The position numbers and the translations under genes are program-made. A stretch of DNA of 58,659 bases. It comes from Candidatus Frankia nodulisporulans. GTDB lineage: Bacteria; Actinomycetota; Actinomycetes; Frankiales; Frankiaceae. The first letter of the stretch is position 1, and each line of letters starts with the position of its first letter. Below, one piece after another: positions 15,406 through 24,404 of this stretch. The notes below the pieces were generated by a model. The model had not been told where the DNA came from and made no database searches. It worked only from the letters and a program-made list of their open reading frames with translations. The stretch is taken from positions 1 through 58,659 of the forward strand of contig NZ_CADCWS010000004.1 of assembly GCF_902806475.1 (NCBI RefSeq), given 5' to 3'.

Positions 15406-16506
15406 CGCCGGTGCCTCGACGAACCGCCAGCTGGCCAGCGCCACCAGCAGCGTGCCCGCGAGCGAGATGAGCACCCATGCCGCGACCCCCAGCCGGTACA
15501 GGCCGTAGACGGCCAGCAGCTGCTGCACCGGCGCGGAGTAGATGTAGACGCCGTAGGACAGATCGGTGGTGACGCCGACCCGGTGCGGCGCGAGGGTCCG
15601 TCCCCCCGGCAGCGGCACCAGTGGCGCCCGCAGCGCCGCCCAGACGCAGGCGTAGGCCATCGGCAGGCTGGCCGCGGCATGCCCGTCCGGGAGCGCGAGC
15701 GCGCCGATGGCCAGAGCGGCGGCCAGCGGGCCGAGCCAGGCCCGGTCCGGGATGCGATCGGCGTACACGCACAGCGCCGCACCCGCCAGAAACAGCGACC
15801 CGAGCCGGACGGCCGCGGCCACGAACTCGTTGTTCAGCGCGGTCGGCAGCACCGCGGGATCGAGCCAGCGCACCACCCACAGCAGCCACAGCGAACCGGC
15901 CAGCGCCCACAGCACCCAGGGCCGACGACGCAGCAGCCCGGTCGCGCCGAGCACGGCGACGCCCAGATAGCACAGCGCCTCCCAGAAAAGGCTCCACAAC
16001 GACCCGTCCCACGCCACCGGACCGTTCGGCAGCGCCGTGATCGGCACGTTGTCGGGGGTGCCGGCGATGTCGTAGAAGTGCATCAGAAGCAGGCAGTTGG
16101 CGCGAAGATAGGAGAAGGGCCCGTGGACGTCGGCGGTGAAATATCCGTGCAGCGTTCCACGCGTATACAGCCAGCCCAGCGGAGCTATGACCAGGGCCGT
16201 GAAGACAAGGCAGGCCCAGAATGCCGGAAGAATACGCAGAAAACGGTGCCACAGGAAGCGCCAGGACGACCTGATGCGCAGCCGGCTTCGGGTGATGAGG
16301 AAACCGCTGATCGCGAAGAAGCAGTCGACCGCGATCGCGGCCAGGTCGGTGTGGGAGTGCGCGCCCGGAGCCGGTGCGAACCCACCCGCGATCAACCCGT
16401 GCTGAAAGAAGACCAGCAGCGCGAGGACGATCCGCAGGAACCCGAAGGAGTTGCGTCGCGGGTCGAAGCTCGATCCCAGCGTGGGCCGCGGATCACAGGT
16501 GGTCAT
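15076..16506 (-). CDS. acyltransferase family 3 (OafA/YrhL-type) membrane protein
   Basis: 476 residues from ATG 16506 (MTTCDPRPTLGSSF), which has GAGGGG about 8 bases upstream. The start RRNSFGFLRIVLALLVFFQHGL carries the catalytic-site histidine of the family, followed by AAIAVDCFFAISGFLITRSRLR and about ten membrane helices ending ASWRFVEAPALRHKND near residue 370. It would transfer acyl groups to an extracellular sugar or lipid. The last 100 residues are hydrophilic and lie antisense to the end of the O-antigen-ligase-like gene for 330 bases. Pairing with that gene suggests surface-polysaccharide synthesis and modification. Confidence 0.85.
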   Translation of the reverse strand: MTTCDPRPTLGSSFDPRRNSFGFLRIVLALLVFFQHGLIAGGFAPAPGAHSHTDLAAIAVDCFFAISGFLITRSRLRIRSSWRFLWHRFLRILPAFWACLVFTALVIAPLGWLYTRGTLHGYFTADVHGPFSYLRANCLLLMHFYDIAGTPDNVPITALPNGPVAWDGSLWSLFWEALCYLGVAVLGATGLLRRRPWVLWALAGSLWLLWVVRWLDPAVLPTALNNEFVAAAVRLGSLFLAGAALCVYADRIPDRAWLGPLAAALAIGALALPDGHAAASLPMAYACVWAALRAPLVPLPGGRTLAPHRVGVTTDLSYGVYIYSAPVQQLLAVYGLYRLGVAAWVLISLAGTLLVALASWRFVEAPALRHKNDVLAGPVAVLAAVRRGRPLPLSGRRTARDTTAVIPVQRDPTRRDPAGGDTAQSGATASDAVRADGQSAALRRDRDAGGGGIVGEQQQGEQNPQEKADPVGGHHG

Positions 16507-16687
16507 GCAGGCATCCCCTCGGCATTCGGCAGGCGGCACCTCCCGGCGAAATATAGCTCTCCGTGGTCTACCAGTCATTGAAGGTGAACGGCGATGGCGT
16601 GGGCCCGCGGACCGCCGCGCGGACGCCCGTCGCGCCGGGACGGACACCCTGCCGTCGCTGGAGACCCCGCTTGCCGCCGATACTCAG

Positions 16688-18295
16688 ATGGCGTATAGCG
16701 TCCGCTTTGTGGCTACTGTTGCTGACCGGATCCTCGACCAGCTTGCCCAGGTCCCCGAGGGAATGGACGACGGCCGGCTGGCCGCCGCGATCGGGGCGAA
16801 CCGGGGCACGGTGAACCAGGTCTGCCGGCGACTGGTGCAGTCCGGCCAGCTCAGCCGCACCCTGGGCGACGGCGGCCGGATCGTGAACCGACTGGTCGTA
16901 GCCCCGGTGACCCCCGCGGCCACCCCCGTGCTCCCGGCCCCGACGACGGACCCGTCCGCCCCCGTCGGTCCGGACGGGCTCACTGGTCCGGACGGGCCGA
17001 CAGCCCCCCAGGCGGCGGCGTCCACATCCGCCGAACTAGCGGCGCCCACCTCCGCCGACCTGGACGTCGCCCCCGTCGCCCCCGAGCTCTCCGAGGCCCT
17101 GGCCCTGGCCGAGGCGCTGGAAGAAGCGGCACCTCAAGCTCCGATCCTGCCGGTTGAGCCGGTCGTGCCGGTTGAACCCATGAACGAAGTGGCCGCACCC
17201 GACCTGCCGGAACCCGCGTCCGAGCCGTCCGAGCTGTCCGAGCCGTCCGAGGCCGACCTGCCGGAACCCACGTTCGAGCCAGCCCAGCCGTTCGAGTCCG
17301 ACCTACTGGACGCCGACGCGGCCGCATCCGAGCGACCGAAGACCACCGAGCTCGATACCGTCGATGCCGATACCGACGTTGACACCGGCTCCGACGTTGA
17401 CGCCGCCACCGAGGTCGATGGCCAGGTGGCGGTTCCCGCGCCGGTCGTGGCCGAGCTGGAAGCGGTCGAGTCGGCCGTGGCGGAGCTGGCCGCCGCCGCT
17501 GCGGCCAGGCCGGTCGTAGCCGCGCCGGAAGCAGCCGTAGCGCCTGTCGCCGAGCCGTCCGCAGCCGAGCCTCGGGTGGCCGAGCCGTCCGTGGCCGAGC
17601 CGCCCGCCGCCGAATCGGCTGTGGCGAAGGCCGGGCAGGTCGTGGCGTTGCCGGCCCAGGACGCTGGGACGGCCCCCTCACAGGACACGGTCGCCGCGAT
17701 CGGGCAGGCGCTCGCAGCTCTCGACGAGGCGATGGCGAAGCTCGGCGTCCCGGCCTCCAGGCCGAGGGCGCCGAAGGTCACCGATGGGTCGCCTGAAGCG
17801 ACGACGTCCCCGTCGGCGGCACCCTCCGTGATGGCGGCCGCGGGTTCGGCACCGTCGGGTGCCGCGCCAGCACGGACGACCGAGGTCGGCGGTACGGTGT
17901 CCGAGCCCGTCGACCGGACCAGGGTCACGCCCACGAATCCGGTCACCGACAGTGACGTCGGACCGGAGGACGGCGGGCCGGTGAACGTTGGATCGAACGG
18001 TGTCGGCACGATCGGCACCGGGTCGAGCAGCGCTGGGCCGAGCACCAGCAGGTCGACCGGCGGCGGGGTGAACGGCGCCTCACCGTCGGACGCCGAGCGC
18101 AGCAGCAGCGCCATCGGGAGCCAGCGCGCCGTGAACAGCGACGCCGGGTATGGGGAGCCCGGGGCTCTGGACGACGGACCGGTGGGCACCGGCGCGGACA
18201 CTCCGTCCGGCCACGGCGCCCCCGCGGACAACGGGAGCGTTCCTCCGGTGCGTCGAAGCTGGTGGCGCCGGATGTTTGTCCGCAACACAGGATGA
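16688..18295 (+). CDS. N-terminal winged-helix protein with long acidic disordered tail
   Basis: 535 residues. Residues 1-60 form a winged helix-turn-helix (DRILDQLAQVPEGMDDGRLAAAIGANRGTVNQVCRRLVQSGQLSR, then a beta wing DGGRIVNRLVV). The rest, about 460 residues, is low-complexity: Ala/Pro/Glu/Val-rich with repeats such as EPSELSEPSEADLPEP and AEPSVAEPPAAES, then Ser/Gly/Thr-rich, ending in the strongly basic, tryptophan-containing RRSWWRRMFVRNTG. ATG 16688 is chosen because upstream codons are shadow of the acyltransferase promoter region. No known family for the whole. The basic aromatic end could touch membrane or nucleic acid (inference). Confidence 0.7.
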   Translation: MAYSVRFVATVADRILDQLAQVPEGMDDGRLAAAIGANRGTVNQVCRRLVQSGQLSRTLGDGGRIVNRLVVAPVTPAATPVLPAPTTDPSAPVGPDGLTGPDGPTAPQAAASTSAELAAPTSADLDVAPVAPELSEALALAEALEEAAPQAPILPVEPVVPVEPMNEVAAPDLPEPASEPSELSEPSEADLPEPTFEPAQPFESDLLDADAAASERPKTTELDTVDADTDVDTGSDVDAATEVDGQVAVPAPVVAELEAVESAVAELAAAAAARPVVAAPEAAVAPVAEPSAAEPRVAEPSVAEPPAAESAVAKAGQVVALPAQDAGTAPSQDTVAAIGQALAALDEAMAKLGVPASRPRAPKVTDGSPEATTSPSAAPSVMAAAGSAPSGAAPARTTEVGGTVSEPVDRTRVTPTNPVTDSDVGPEDGGPVNVGSNGVGTIGTGSSSAGPSTSRSTGGGVNGASPSDAERSSSAIGSQRAVNSDAGYGEPGALDDGPVGTGADTPSGHGAPADNGSVPPVRRSWWRRMFVRNTG

Positions 18296-18307
18296 TGTAA
18301 CTGTGCG

Positions 18308-18313
18308 TAGTCT
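18308..18313 (+). promoter_or_regulatory. -10-like hexamer TAGTCT for binding-protein gene
   Basis: TAGTCT lies in the 109-base gap between the winged-helix gene and the substrate-binding lipoprotein, about 85 bases before its Shine-Dalgarno AGGGGAG. No convincing -35 box was found. Confidence 0.35.
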
Positions 18314-18404
18314 ACGGTGGCATCGGCGCCGCCGTCAGGACGACGTGTCGAGGACGTCGACCCGGTTGTGCAGGTCGCGCGTCACCGATCTACCAGGGGA
18401 GATC

Positions 18405-19757
18405 ATGTCCATGCGAGCGAAGTCGCTCGTCGCCGTCGTTGCCCTGTCGTCGCTGGCGCTCGTCGCCTGCGGCAGCCGGGCCGGCAGCTCCGGCTCCGGT
18501 ACAACGGCTTCCAACGCACCGACGAGTGCGTCAAACAACACCGCATCCGATGTGGGAGTGACGCCCACGGAGATAAAGGTCGGGTCGATTGCTGGTCTGA
18601 GCAGCGGTTTCGGCCCGGACACATTCTCGGCGTCGCTGTACGGGGCGCGGGCCTACTTCAAGGCGCTCAACGCCGCAGGCGGGGTCAACGGTCGCCAGAT
18701 CAACCTCATCGAATGCGACGACAAGGGCTCGGGCGACAAGAACGCCGAGTGCGCCCACAAGCTCGTTGACGACGACAAGGTCTTCGCGCTGGCAGGTGTG
18801 ACCGCCTTCAGCTACGGGGGCGCGCAGTACATCAACTCCAAGGGCGTCCCGGACATCGGCGGCCAGCCCGTCGACAACTCCTACGACCAGTACCCGCACC
18901 TGTACTCGATCTACGGCAGCTCCTACCCGCGCGACGGTCAGCGTCCCGGCTACAACGGCACGTTGTACGCGGGCACCGAGATCTACCGCTGGTTCAAGGA
19001 GAAGCTGCAGGCGAAGGTCGCCGGCGTCGTGTACTACAACGTCGCCCAGTCGCAGCGGTACGCCACGTCGATCGTGAACGGCCTGGAGAAGGAGGGCTAC
19101 ACGGTCGTCAAGGAGGAGATCAACCTCGGCGCCCCGGCGTGGGACTCCGCGGTGCTCGACCTCAAGCGCCGCGGCGTTCAGGTGGTCTTCGACGCGATGG
19201 ACGACGGTGGCAACGCCCAGCTGTGCAACTCGATCGAAAGCCAGCGGATGCCGTTGCAGGCCAAGGTCGCGACGGCCCAGGGCATGGCGAACAACATCCG
19301 TCAGATCTACAACGCGTCGCCGAACTGCCGTAACGTCATCTACGGGACGAGCCAGTCCGCGAACTACTCGGACACCTCCATTCCGCAGGTCGCCCAGTAC
19401 CAGAAGGACCTTCAGGCCGCGGCACCCGACCGGGTCGCCAAGGAGAACCTGTGGATGATGGAGGGTTACGCGTCGGCCCAGTGGCTGACCGATGCCATCC
19501 GCTCCTGCGGTGCGGATGTGACCCGTAAGTGCGTCGAGGCCTTCATGAACAGCGGCAAGGCCTACAACGGTGACGGGCTGCTGATCAACCGCTCGTTCAC
19601 GCACGACGCGACGCCGTCGACGCAGTCCCGTGCCTGCCTGAACGTCACCCGCTGGCAGGACTCGGCGAACGGCGGCAAGGGTGGCTGGGTCAGCCAGGTC
19701 AAGGACATGAACACCAACTGCTTCGACGTCCCGTACCTGCCGTACTCCGCCGGCTGA
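18405..19757 (+). CDS. ABC transporter substrate-binding lipoprotein (branched-chain amino acid/amide type)
   Basis: 450 residues. The lipoprotein signal MSMRAKSLVAVVALSSLALVACGS ends in the lipobox LVAC, so the mature protein is anchored by Cys near residue 22. After a Ser/Thr/Asn linker comes the type-1 periplasmic-binding fold with IKVGSIAGLSSGFGPDTFSASLYGARAYFKALNAAGGVNGRQINLIECDDKGSG, as in LivJ/AmiC-like proteins. AGGGGAG lies 4 bases before ATG 18405. It is convergent with the livF-livG-livHM operon, separated only by a strong bidirectional hairpin, and is the obvious partner of that transporter. Ligand unknown. Confidence 0.9.
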   Translation: MSMRAKSLVAVVALSSLALVACGSRAGSSGSGTTASNAPTSASNNTASDVGVTPTEIKVGSIAGLSSGFGPDTFSASLYGARAYFKALNAAGGVNGRQINLIECDDKGSGDKNAECAHKLVDDDKVFALAGVTAFSYGGAQYINSKGVPDIGGQPVDNSYDQYPHLYSIYGSSYPRDGQRPGYNGTLYAGTEIYRWFKEKLQAKVAGVVYYNVAQSQRYATSIVNGLEKEGYTVVKEEINLGAPAWDSAVLDLKRRGVQVVFDAMDDGGNAQLCNSIESQRMPLQAKVATAQGMANNIRQIYNASPNCRNVIYGTSQSANYSDTSIPQVAQYQKDLQAAAPDRVAKENLWMMEGYASAQWLTDAIRSCGADVTRKCVEAFMNSGKAYNGDGLLINRSFTHDATPSTQSRACLNVTRWQDSANGGKGGWVSQVKDMNTNCFDVPYLPYSAG

Positions 19758-19821
19758 CCGATTCCACCGCACCACCGCACCACGAGCTTCAGCGGGCCTC
19801 GTCTTCACCGGGCCTGATCAC

Positions 19822-19874
19822 CGGGCCCCGACCGGACTCCGCGCCTCGGCGCGGTGGCAACCGGTCGGGGCCCG
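19822..19874. terminator. bidirectional terminator-like hairpin with inner hairpin
   Basis: Outer arms CGGGCCCCGACCGG (19822-19835) and CCGGTCGGGGCCCG (19861-19874) pair perfectly over 14 bases; an inner stem CCGCGC / GCGCGG (19839-19844, 19849-19854, loop CTCG) makes a compound structure. It lies between the convergent binding-protein gene and livF. No T tract, as usual in high-GC actinobacteria. The remaining DNA to 20089 includes short GGGTCGGGTCGCGAGCCG repeats (about 20018-20062) and no gene. Confidence 0.7.
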
Positions 19875-20089
19875 CTGTCGTGTGTGGCGTACCTGGCCCA
19901 GCCATGGAACGTCGACCTCAGCTGACCGAGAGCGACGGACGCCATGGCACGGACGCCATGGCGAGGACACCAACGGCCGTGGCCGCAGCGTGAGTCCATG
20001 GCCGGGCCGGACTCGGGTCGGGTCGGGTCGCGAGCCGCGGGTCGGGTCGCGAGCCGGTGGGGGGAGCCGGGCCGTGAGCCGTGCGGGGG

Positions 20090-20794
20090 TCAGACCGAGG
20101 CGGTGGTGGCCGTGGCGGTGTAGGTGGCGAACTCCGCGGGAGCGCCGAGGAAGGACCGTTCGCCGCGGTGCAGCACGTAGACCAGGTCGGCCATGGCCAG
20201 CGCCTGCTCGGTGTACTGGTCGGCGAGCAGCACGGTGGTGCCGGAGGCGGCGACGGTGGCCAGCCAGCCGAACAGGTCGGCGGCGATCTTGGGGGACAGG
20301 CCGAGTGAGAGCTCGTCCACCATGAGCACCGACGGGCGGGCGAGCAGGGCCCGGGCGAGGGCCAGCATCCGGCGTTCCCCACCGGACATCGAACCGGCCC
20401 GCTGGGAGAGCCGCTCCTTCAACCGGGGGAACGACTCCAACGCGGGGCTGATGTCCGGATGGCCGCTGGCCTCGGCGATGATCTGCAGGTTGTCGCGGAC
20501 GGACAGGGTGGCGAACACGGCCCGCTCGTCCGGCACCAGCATCAGCCCACGCCGTGCCCGGTCGACGGTGGACATCCGGGTGATGTCCTCACCGCGCCAG
20601 GTCAGGGCGCCCGAGCGCAGCGGGATCAGCCCGGCCAGCACCCGCAGGGTGGTGGACTTGCCGGCGCCGTTGGTGCCCAGCAGCGCCGTCACCTTGCCGG
20701 CGGGCAGGGCCAGATCGATGCCGTGCAGCACCTCGATGGTGCCGTAGCCGGCGCGGGCGCCGGAGAGTTCGAGCTCCGCGGTGACCGAGGTCAT
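20090..20794 (-). CDS. livF: ABC transporter ATP-binding protein, LivF type
   Basis: 234 residues, normal LivF length. Walker A GTNGAGKST at about 40-48, Q-loop region DERAVFATLSVRDNL, signature SMSGGERRMLALARALLARPSVLMVDELSLGLSP (MSGGE instead of LSGGE), Walker B VLMVDE and switch region LLADQY, where the usual H-loop histidine is replaced by Q-Y. The ATG overlaps the LivG stop by four bases (20791-20794). Second ATPase of the branched-chain-type importer. Confidence 0.92.
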   Translation of the reverse strand: MTSVTAELELSGARAGYGTIEVLHGIDLALPAGKVTALLGTNGAGKSTTLRVLAGLIPLRSGALTWRGEDITRMSTVDRARRGLMLVPDERAVFATLSVRDNLQIIAEASGHPDISPALESFPRLKERLSQRAGSMSGGERRMLALARALLARPSVLMVDELSLGLSPKIAADLFGWLATVAASGTTVLLADQYTEQALAMADLVYVLHRGERSFLGAPAEFATYTATATTASV

Positions 20795-21639
20795 GATCTC
20801 TCCTGAGCCTGCCCGGCGGCGGCGAGCGGCGCCTGGGCGAGGTACACCGACCGCACGGTCGGGTCGTCGCGGACGGTCTGCGGGTCCCCGGAGGCGACGA
20901 CCTTGCCGCCGACCATCGCGTACACTTGGTCGACGACCGAGAAGACCAGGTCGACGTCATGGTCGACGATGAGGATGCCGACGCCGCGGGCGGCGGTCTG
21001 GCGCAGCAGCTGGGCGAGTTTCGCGGTCTCGGCGTTGTCCAGGCCGCTGGCCGGCTCGTCGAGCAGCAGGACGTCCGGCTGGGCGCACAGGGCCCGGGCG
21101 AACTCGACCAGCCGCAACGCGCCGGTCGGCAGTGTGCCGGCGACCGTGTCCCGGATGTCGGACAGACCCAGCGACGCGAGGACCTCCTCGACGACCTGGT
21201 CCACCGGGCCCTTCGGGGCGAGGCCGGTGCGTTCGAGCAGGCCGCCCAGCGTCCGGCTGACCCGGCCGCGGCCCTGCGCGGACAGGCCCAGCAGGCCACC
21301 GGCGTAGTCGCGGCGACGGTTCTCGGCCCCGACGAGCAGGTTGTCCGCCACGGTGAGGGTGGGGAACAGCGACGGCACCTGGAAGGTCTGTACCAGACCG
21401 CGCCGGGAACGGATGTCCGGGCGCATCCGGGAGATGTCGGTCGTGCCCAGCAGTACCTGGCCCTCGTCGGGCTGTTCGACGCCGGTGAGCAGGCTGAACA
21501 GGGTCGACTTGCCGGCGCCGTTCGGACCGATCAGGCCCGTGATCATTCCGGGTGGGGCGACGAGATCGACATGATCGACCGCGGTCAGGCCGCCGTAGCG
21601 GCGAACCAGGCCCACACCCTGCAGGACACCACGGCTCAT
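20791..21639 (-). CDS. livG: ABC transporter ATP-binding protein, LivG type
   Basis: 282 residues from ATG 21639 (MSRGVLQGVGLVRRYGGLTAVDHVDL). Walker A GPNGAGKST near residue 38, the LivG-typical RGLVQTFQVPSLFPTLTVADNLLVG, signature degenerate at GTLPTGALRLVEFARALCAQPDVLLLDEPASGL (LPTGA in place of LSGGQ), Walker B and D-loop intact, H-loop LIVDHDVD. The altered signature motif may alter ATPase cycling or the partner dimer compensates. Its start overlaps the permease stop by four bases. Confidence 0.92.
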   Translation of the reverse strand: MSRGVLQGVGLVRRYGGLTAVDHVDLVAPPGMITGLIGPNGAGKSTLFSLLTGVEQPDEGQVLLGTTDISRMRPDIRSRRGLVQTFQVPSLFPTLTVADNLLVGAENRRRDYAGGLLGLSAQGRGRVSRTLGGLLERTGLAPKGPVDQVVEEVLASLGLSDIRDTVAGTLPTGALRLVEFARALCAQPDVLLLDEPASGLDNAETAKLAQLLRQTAARGVGILIVDHDVDLVFSVVDQVYAMVGGKVVASGDPQTVRDDPTVRSVYLAQAPLAAAGQAQERS

Positions 21640-23972
21640 CGCCGAACCCCCGTCCCAGCACCTGAACCAGCACCCATACCTGTACCCGACGCGGTGCTCG
21701 GCCTCGCGGCCGTGCCAGCGGCGGGTGCGGAGCCCGTGGCGGCGGCCGAGCCGACGAGTGCCCCGTCCGACCCCGATCCGTTGGTCGACCCGGAGACGCG
21801 GGTGACCTGGTCGGCCTGGGCGGCGGCGTACCGCGCCACGGCGGCCACCAGGGCGGCGCCGAACGGGGTCGGCGCCGGTGCGCCGGCGAGCGGCCCGAGG
21901 GCCCCTTCGGACAGGGGCCAGCGCGTGACATGGCCCGATCGGGCCGCGCCGAGCGTCGCCCCGATGCCGGGCAGCCCGGTGTTGCCCACGATGCCGGCGG
22001 TCGCCGGTAGATGGCCCACAGCCGAGATGCGCACCGGCACCGGCCGGGGGGCACGCTGGTTGGGGTCGACGAAGCTGTCGGCGAGGTACTGGGCGAGTAG
22101 CCGCAGCACACCGCGCACCGCGGAGGCCAGACCGCCCGGCATCCAGCCCAGTGCCAGCGCCAGGATGCCGATGGCCAGCGTCGAGGTGCCGGCGGGGGCG
22201 AGCACGTCGATCGTGACGATGAACGCGGCGGCGACGATCGCGCCGATGGCGCTGTCGGCGCCGAACACCACCACCGCGGTGAACCACAGCAGGCTCTGCA
22301 GCGGCGCGAAGTCGTCGGCGGCGAACGAGTAGCTGGAGTGCACCAGCAGTGCCCCGCCCAGCCCCGCGACCACCGAGGAGACGGTGAACGCGAGCAGCTT
22401 GAGGTTGCGGACGTCGACGCCGACCGCGGCCGCACCGCTGGAGTGGTCACGCACCGCGAGCAGCGCCCGGCCGAGCCGGCCGTGGTGCAGGTTGCGCACC
22501 ACCAGCAGGCCAAGCCCGAGGCTCAGCAGCTCGAGGATGTAGAAGGCCTTGTCCGACAGGGCGTGTCCGAACACGGTCAGCGGGTCGATGTACAGGCCGC
22601 TGGCGAACGTCGGCTGCTCGAAGACGAACCGGCTGACCACCGCGCCGACCGCGAACGTGGTCAGCGCGAGGGTCAGTCCGCGGCGGCGGATCGCCGGATA
22701 GCCGGTGATCAGGCCGACCGGGGCGACCAGCAGCGCGCCGACGAGCATCGCCCAGATACCCGGCAACGCCGGCAGGCCGAACAGCTCGCCGTTGGCGAGC
22801 TTGAGCGACAGCAGCGCGCCCAGCCCGGCGAAACCGGCGACGCCGAGCGAGATCTGCCCGCTGTACCCGGTGACGATCACCATCGACAGGAAGATCAGCG
22901 CCAGGGCCGGCACCTGGAACGCCGAGCGCAGGTCCGAAGGCGCGAACGTCAGGGGGGCGAGCAGCAGCGCGAAACCACCGAGCTTGCCGAGGTAGTCGCG
23001 GCGGTACCGCGCCTCACCGACCCGCCCGGACGGCGGCGCGCCTCGGCTGGAGAAGCTCGAGGTCGCCCCCGAGTCACCACCACCGAGCTCCCGCAGTTTC
23101 GGCACGGCCAGCAGCAGGATCAGCAGCGCGACGATGAACAGGTTCGACTGCAGGACGGTCAGGATCTGCCCGGCGTCGCCGTCCAGGGTGAACTGGCGCA
23201 GCTCGCTCTGCAGGATCGAGATGCCCAGCGCCGTGAGCACCGCGACCGGCATGCTCGAGAGCCGGGCCGCGACGACGACCGCGAAGGTCTCCAGCACCAG
23301 CAGTGTGAGGCCGTAGGGGTTGAGCTGGAAGCGGGGTGCCAGCAGCACACCGGTCAGGCCGGCGAGCGTGGTGCCGGCGGCCCAGCCCGCGGCGGCCACC
23401 CGGTCGGCGGGAACGCCGGAGAGCTCGGCGAGCTGCCGGTCGTCGACGACGGCGCGGATCTGGCGGCCGAACGAGGTGCGCGCGCTGATCAGGCCGATCA
23501 CGATCGCGAACACCACGACCATGGCCAGTTCGGCCAGGGCGTCGACGCCGATGCGGGTCTGACCGAACAGCCGCACCGAATCCGCCGGGAAGATGCTCGG
23601 CGCGTCGCTTCGCGAACCCAGCCCCCACAGTCCGGCGGTGATGCCGAGGATCAGCACCAGCACACCGAGGCTCGCGACCAGCGATTCGGCGGCTGAGGCG
23701 CGCCGACGAGCCAACGGCCGAAAGACCAGCCGTTCCAGTAGCAGGCCGATACCCGGAGACAGCACCCCCAGGGCGAGGACGGCGGCCAGCCAGATCGGCA
23801 GGCCCCACTCGACGACCATCTCCCGGAAGACATAGGCGACCAGCGTGGCGATCCCGCCCTGGGCGAGGTTGAGAACGCCGTTCGTGCGGTAGGTCACCAG
23901 CAGGCCGATGCCGGACAGCGCGGCGATCGCGCCCAGGGAGATGCCGGCGAGCCCCAGGTCGATGCTGGTCAC
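21636..23972 (-). CDS. fused ABC permease LivH-LivM
   Basis: 778 residues. The N-terminal half (residues 1 to about 295) is LivH-like (GISLGAIAALSGIGLLVTYRTNGVLNLAQGGIATLVAYV), the second half (about 335-640) LivM-like (ALIFLSMVIVTGYSGQISLGVAGFAGLGALLSLKLA and RDHSSGAAAVGVDVRNLKLLAFTVSSVVAGLGGALLVHSS, containing the EAA-like loop). The join is a Gly/Ser-rich linker. About 140 residues at the C-terminus are Ala/Gly/Thr-rich, disordered and end GTGMGAGSGAGTGVRR. GTG start (VTSIDLGL) three bases after the small membrane protein. One gene thus supplies both membrane subunits. Confidence 0.92.
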   Translation of the reverse strand: MTSIDLGLAGISLGAIAALSGIGLLVTYRTNGVLNLAQGGIATLVAYVFREMVVEWGLPIWLAAVLALGVLSPGIGLLLERLVFRPLARRRASAAESLVASLGVLVLILGITAGLWGLGSRSDAPSIFPADSVRLFGQTRIGVDALAELAMVVVFAIVIGLISARTSFGRQIRAVVDDRQLAELSGVPADRVAAAGWAAGTTLAGLTGVLLAPRFQLNPYGLTLLVLETFAVVVAARLSSMPVAVLTALGISILQSELRQFTLDGDAGQILTVLQSNLFIVALLILLLAVPKLRELGGGDSGATSSFSSRGAPPSGRVGEARYRRDYLGKLGGFALLLAPLTFAPSDLRSAFQVPALALIFLSMVIVTGYSGQISLGVAGFAGLGALLSLKLANGELFGLPALPGIWAMLVGALLVAPVGLITGYPAIRRRGLTLALTTFAVGAVVSRFVFEQPTFASGLYIDPLTVFGHALSDKAFYILELLSLGLGLLVVRNLHHGRLGRALLAVRDHSSGAAAVGVDVRNLKLLAFTVSSVVAGLGGALLVHSSYSFAADDFAPLQSLLWFTAVVVFGADSAIGAIVAAAFIVTIDVLAPAGTSTLAIGILALALGWMPGGLASAVRGVLRLLAQYLADSFVDPNQRAPRPVPVRISAVGHLPATAGIVGNTGLPGIGATLGAARSGHVTRWPLSEGALGPLAGAPAPTPFGAALVAAVARYAAAQADQVTRVSGSTNGSGSDGALVGSAAATGSAPAAGTAARPSTASGTGMGAGSGAGTGVRR

Positions 23973-23975
23973 CGG

Positions 23976-24404
23976 TTAGCCGTGCCGGGCGGGTGCGGTG
24001 CCGGGTGCGCTGGCGTAGGCGTTCTGCTGCGGGTAGGCCTCCGCCCCGGGCTGGGCGGTGGCGCCCTCGGCCTCGAGACCGGTGGTGGCCGCGGCGATGA
24101 TCAGCGAGTGCAGGTCGTCCACCTGGGCGGAGGCGCGAGCCTGCGCGGCCTGGGTGGCCTCGACCCGGTCGGCGACCAGCAGCGCACTGCCGATGAGCAC
24201 CAGGGCCAGGCCGCCGAAGCCGCCCGAGACCACGTACGGCAGCTGCATGGAGACATCCGTCTGCTTGGAGACGCCGAGGTAGCAGCCCAGGAGAAGCACA
24301 CCGCCGGCCGCTGCCACCACCCATCCCCGCAGCGCACGGACCACATCAACCACCAGACGGGTGGTAGGCCGCGCCTTGCCGGGCCCAGCGGTCTGCTCGT
24401 CCAC
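23976..24404 (-). CDS. small two-helix membrane protein of the ABC operon
   Basis: 142 residues from GTG 24404 (VDEQTAGPGKARPTTRL) with GGGGGAG 7 bases upstream. Two hydrophobic segments: ALRGWVVAAAGGVLLLGCYLGV (about 24-45) and PYVVSGGFGGLALVLIGSALLVA (about 55-77), then a short heptad-like stretch (VEATQAAQARASAQVDDLHSLI) and a Gln/Ala/Tyr-rich tail. First gene of the livHM-livG-livF operon, three bases before it. Not a classical subunit of such importers; an accessory or regulatory membrane protein is the likeliest reading. Confidence 0.75.
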   Translation of the reverse strand: MDEQTAGPGKARPTTRLVVDVVRALRGWVVAAAGGVLLLGCYLGVSKQTDVSMQLPYVVSGGFGGLALVLIGSALLVADRVEATQAAQARASAQVDDLHSLIIAAATTGLEAEGATAQPGAEAYPQQNAYASAPGTAPARHG

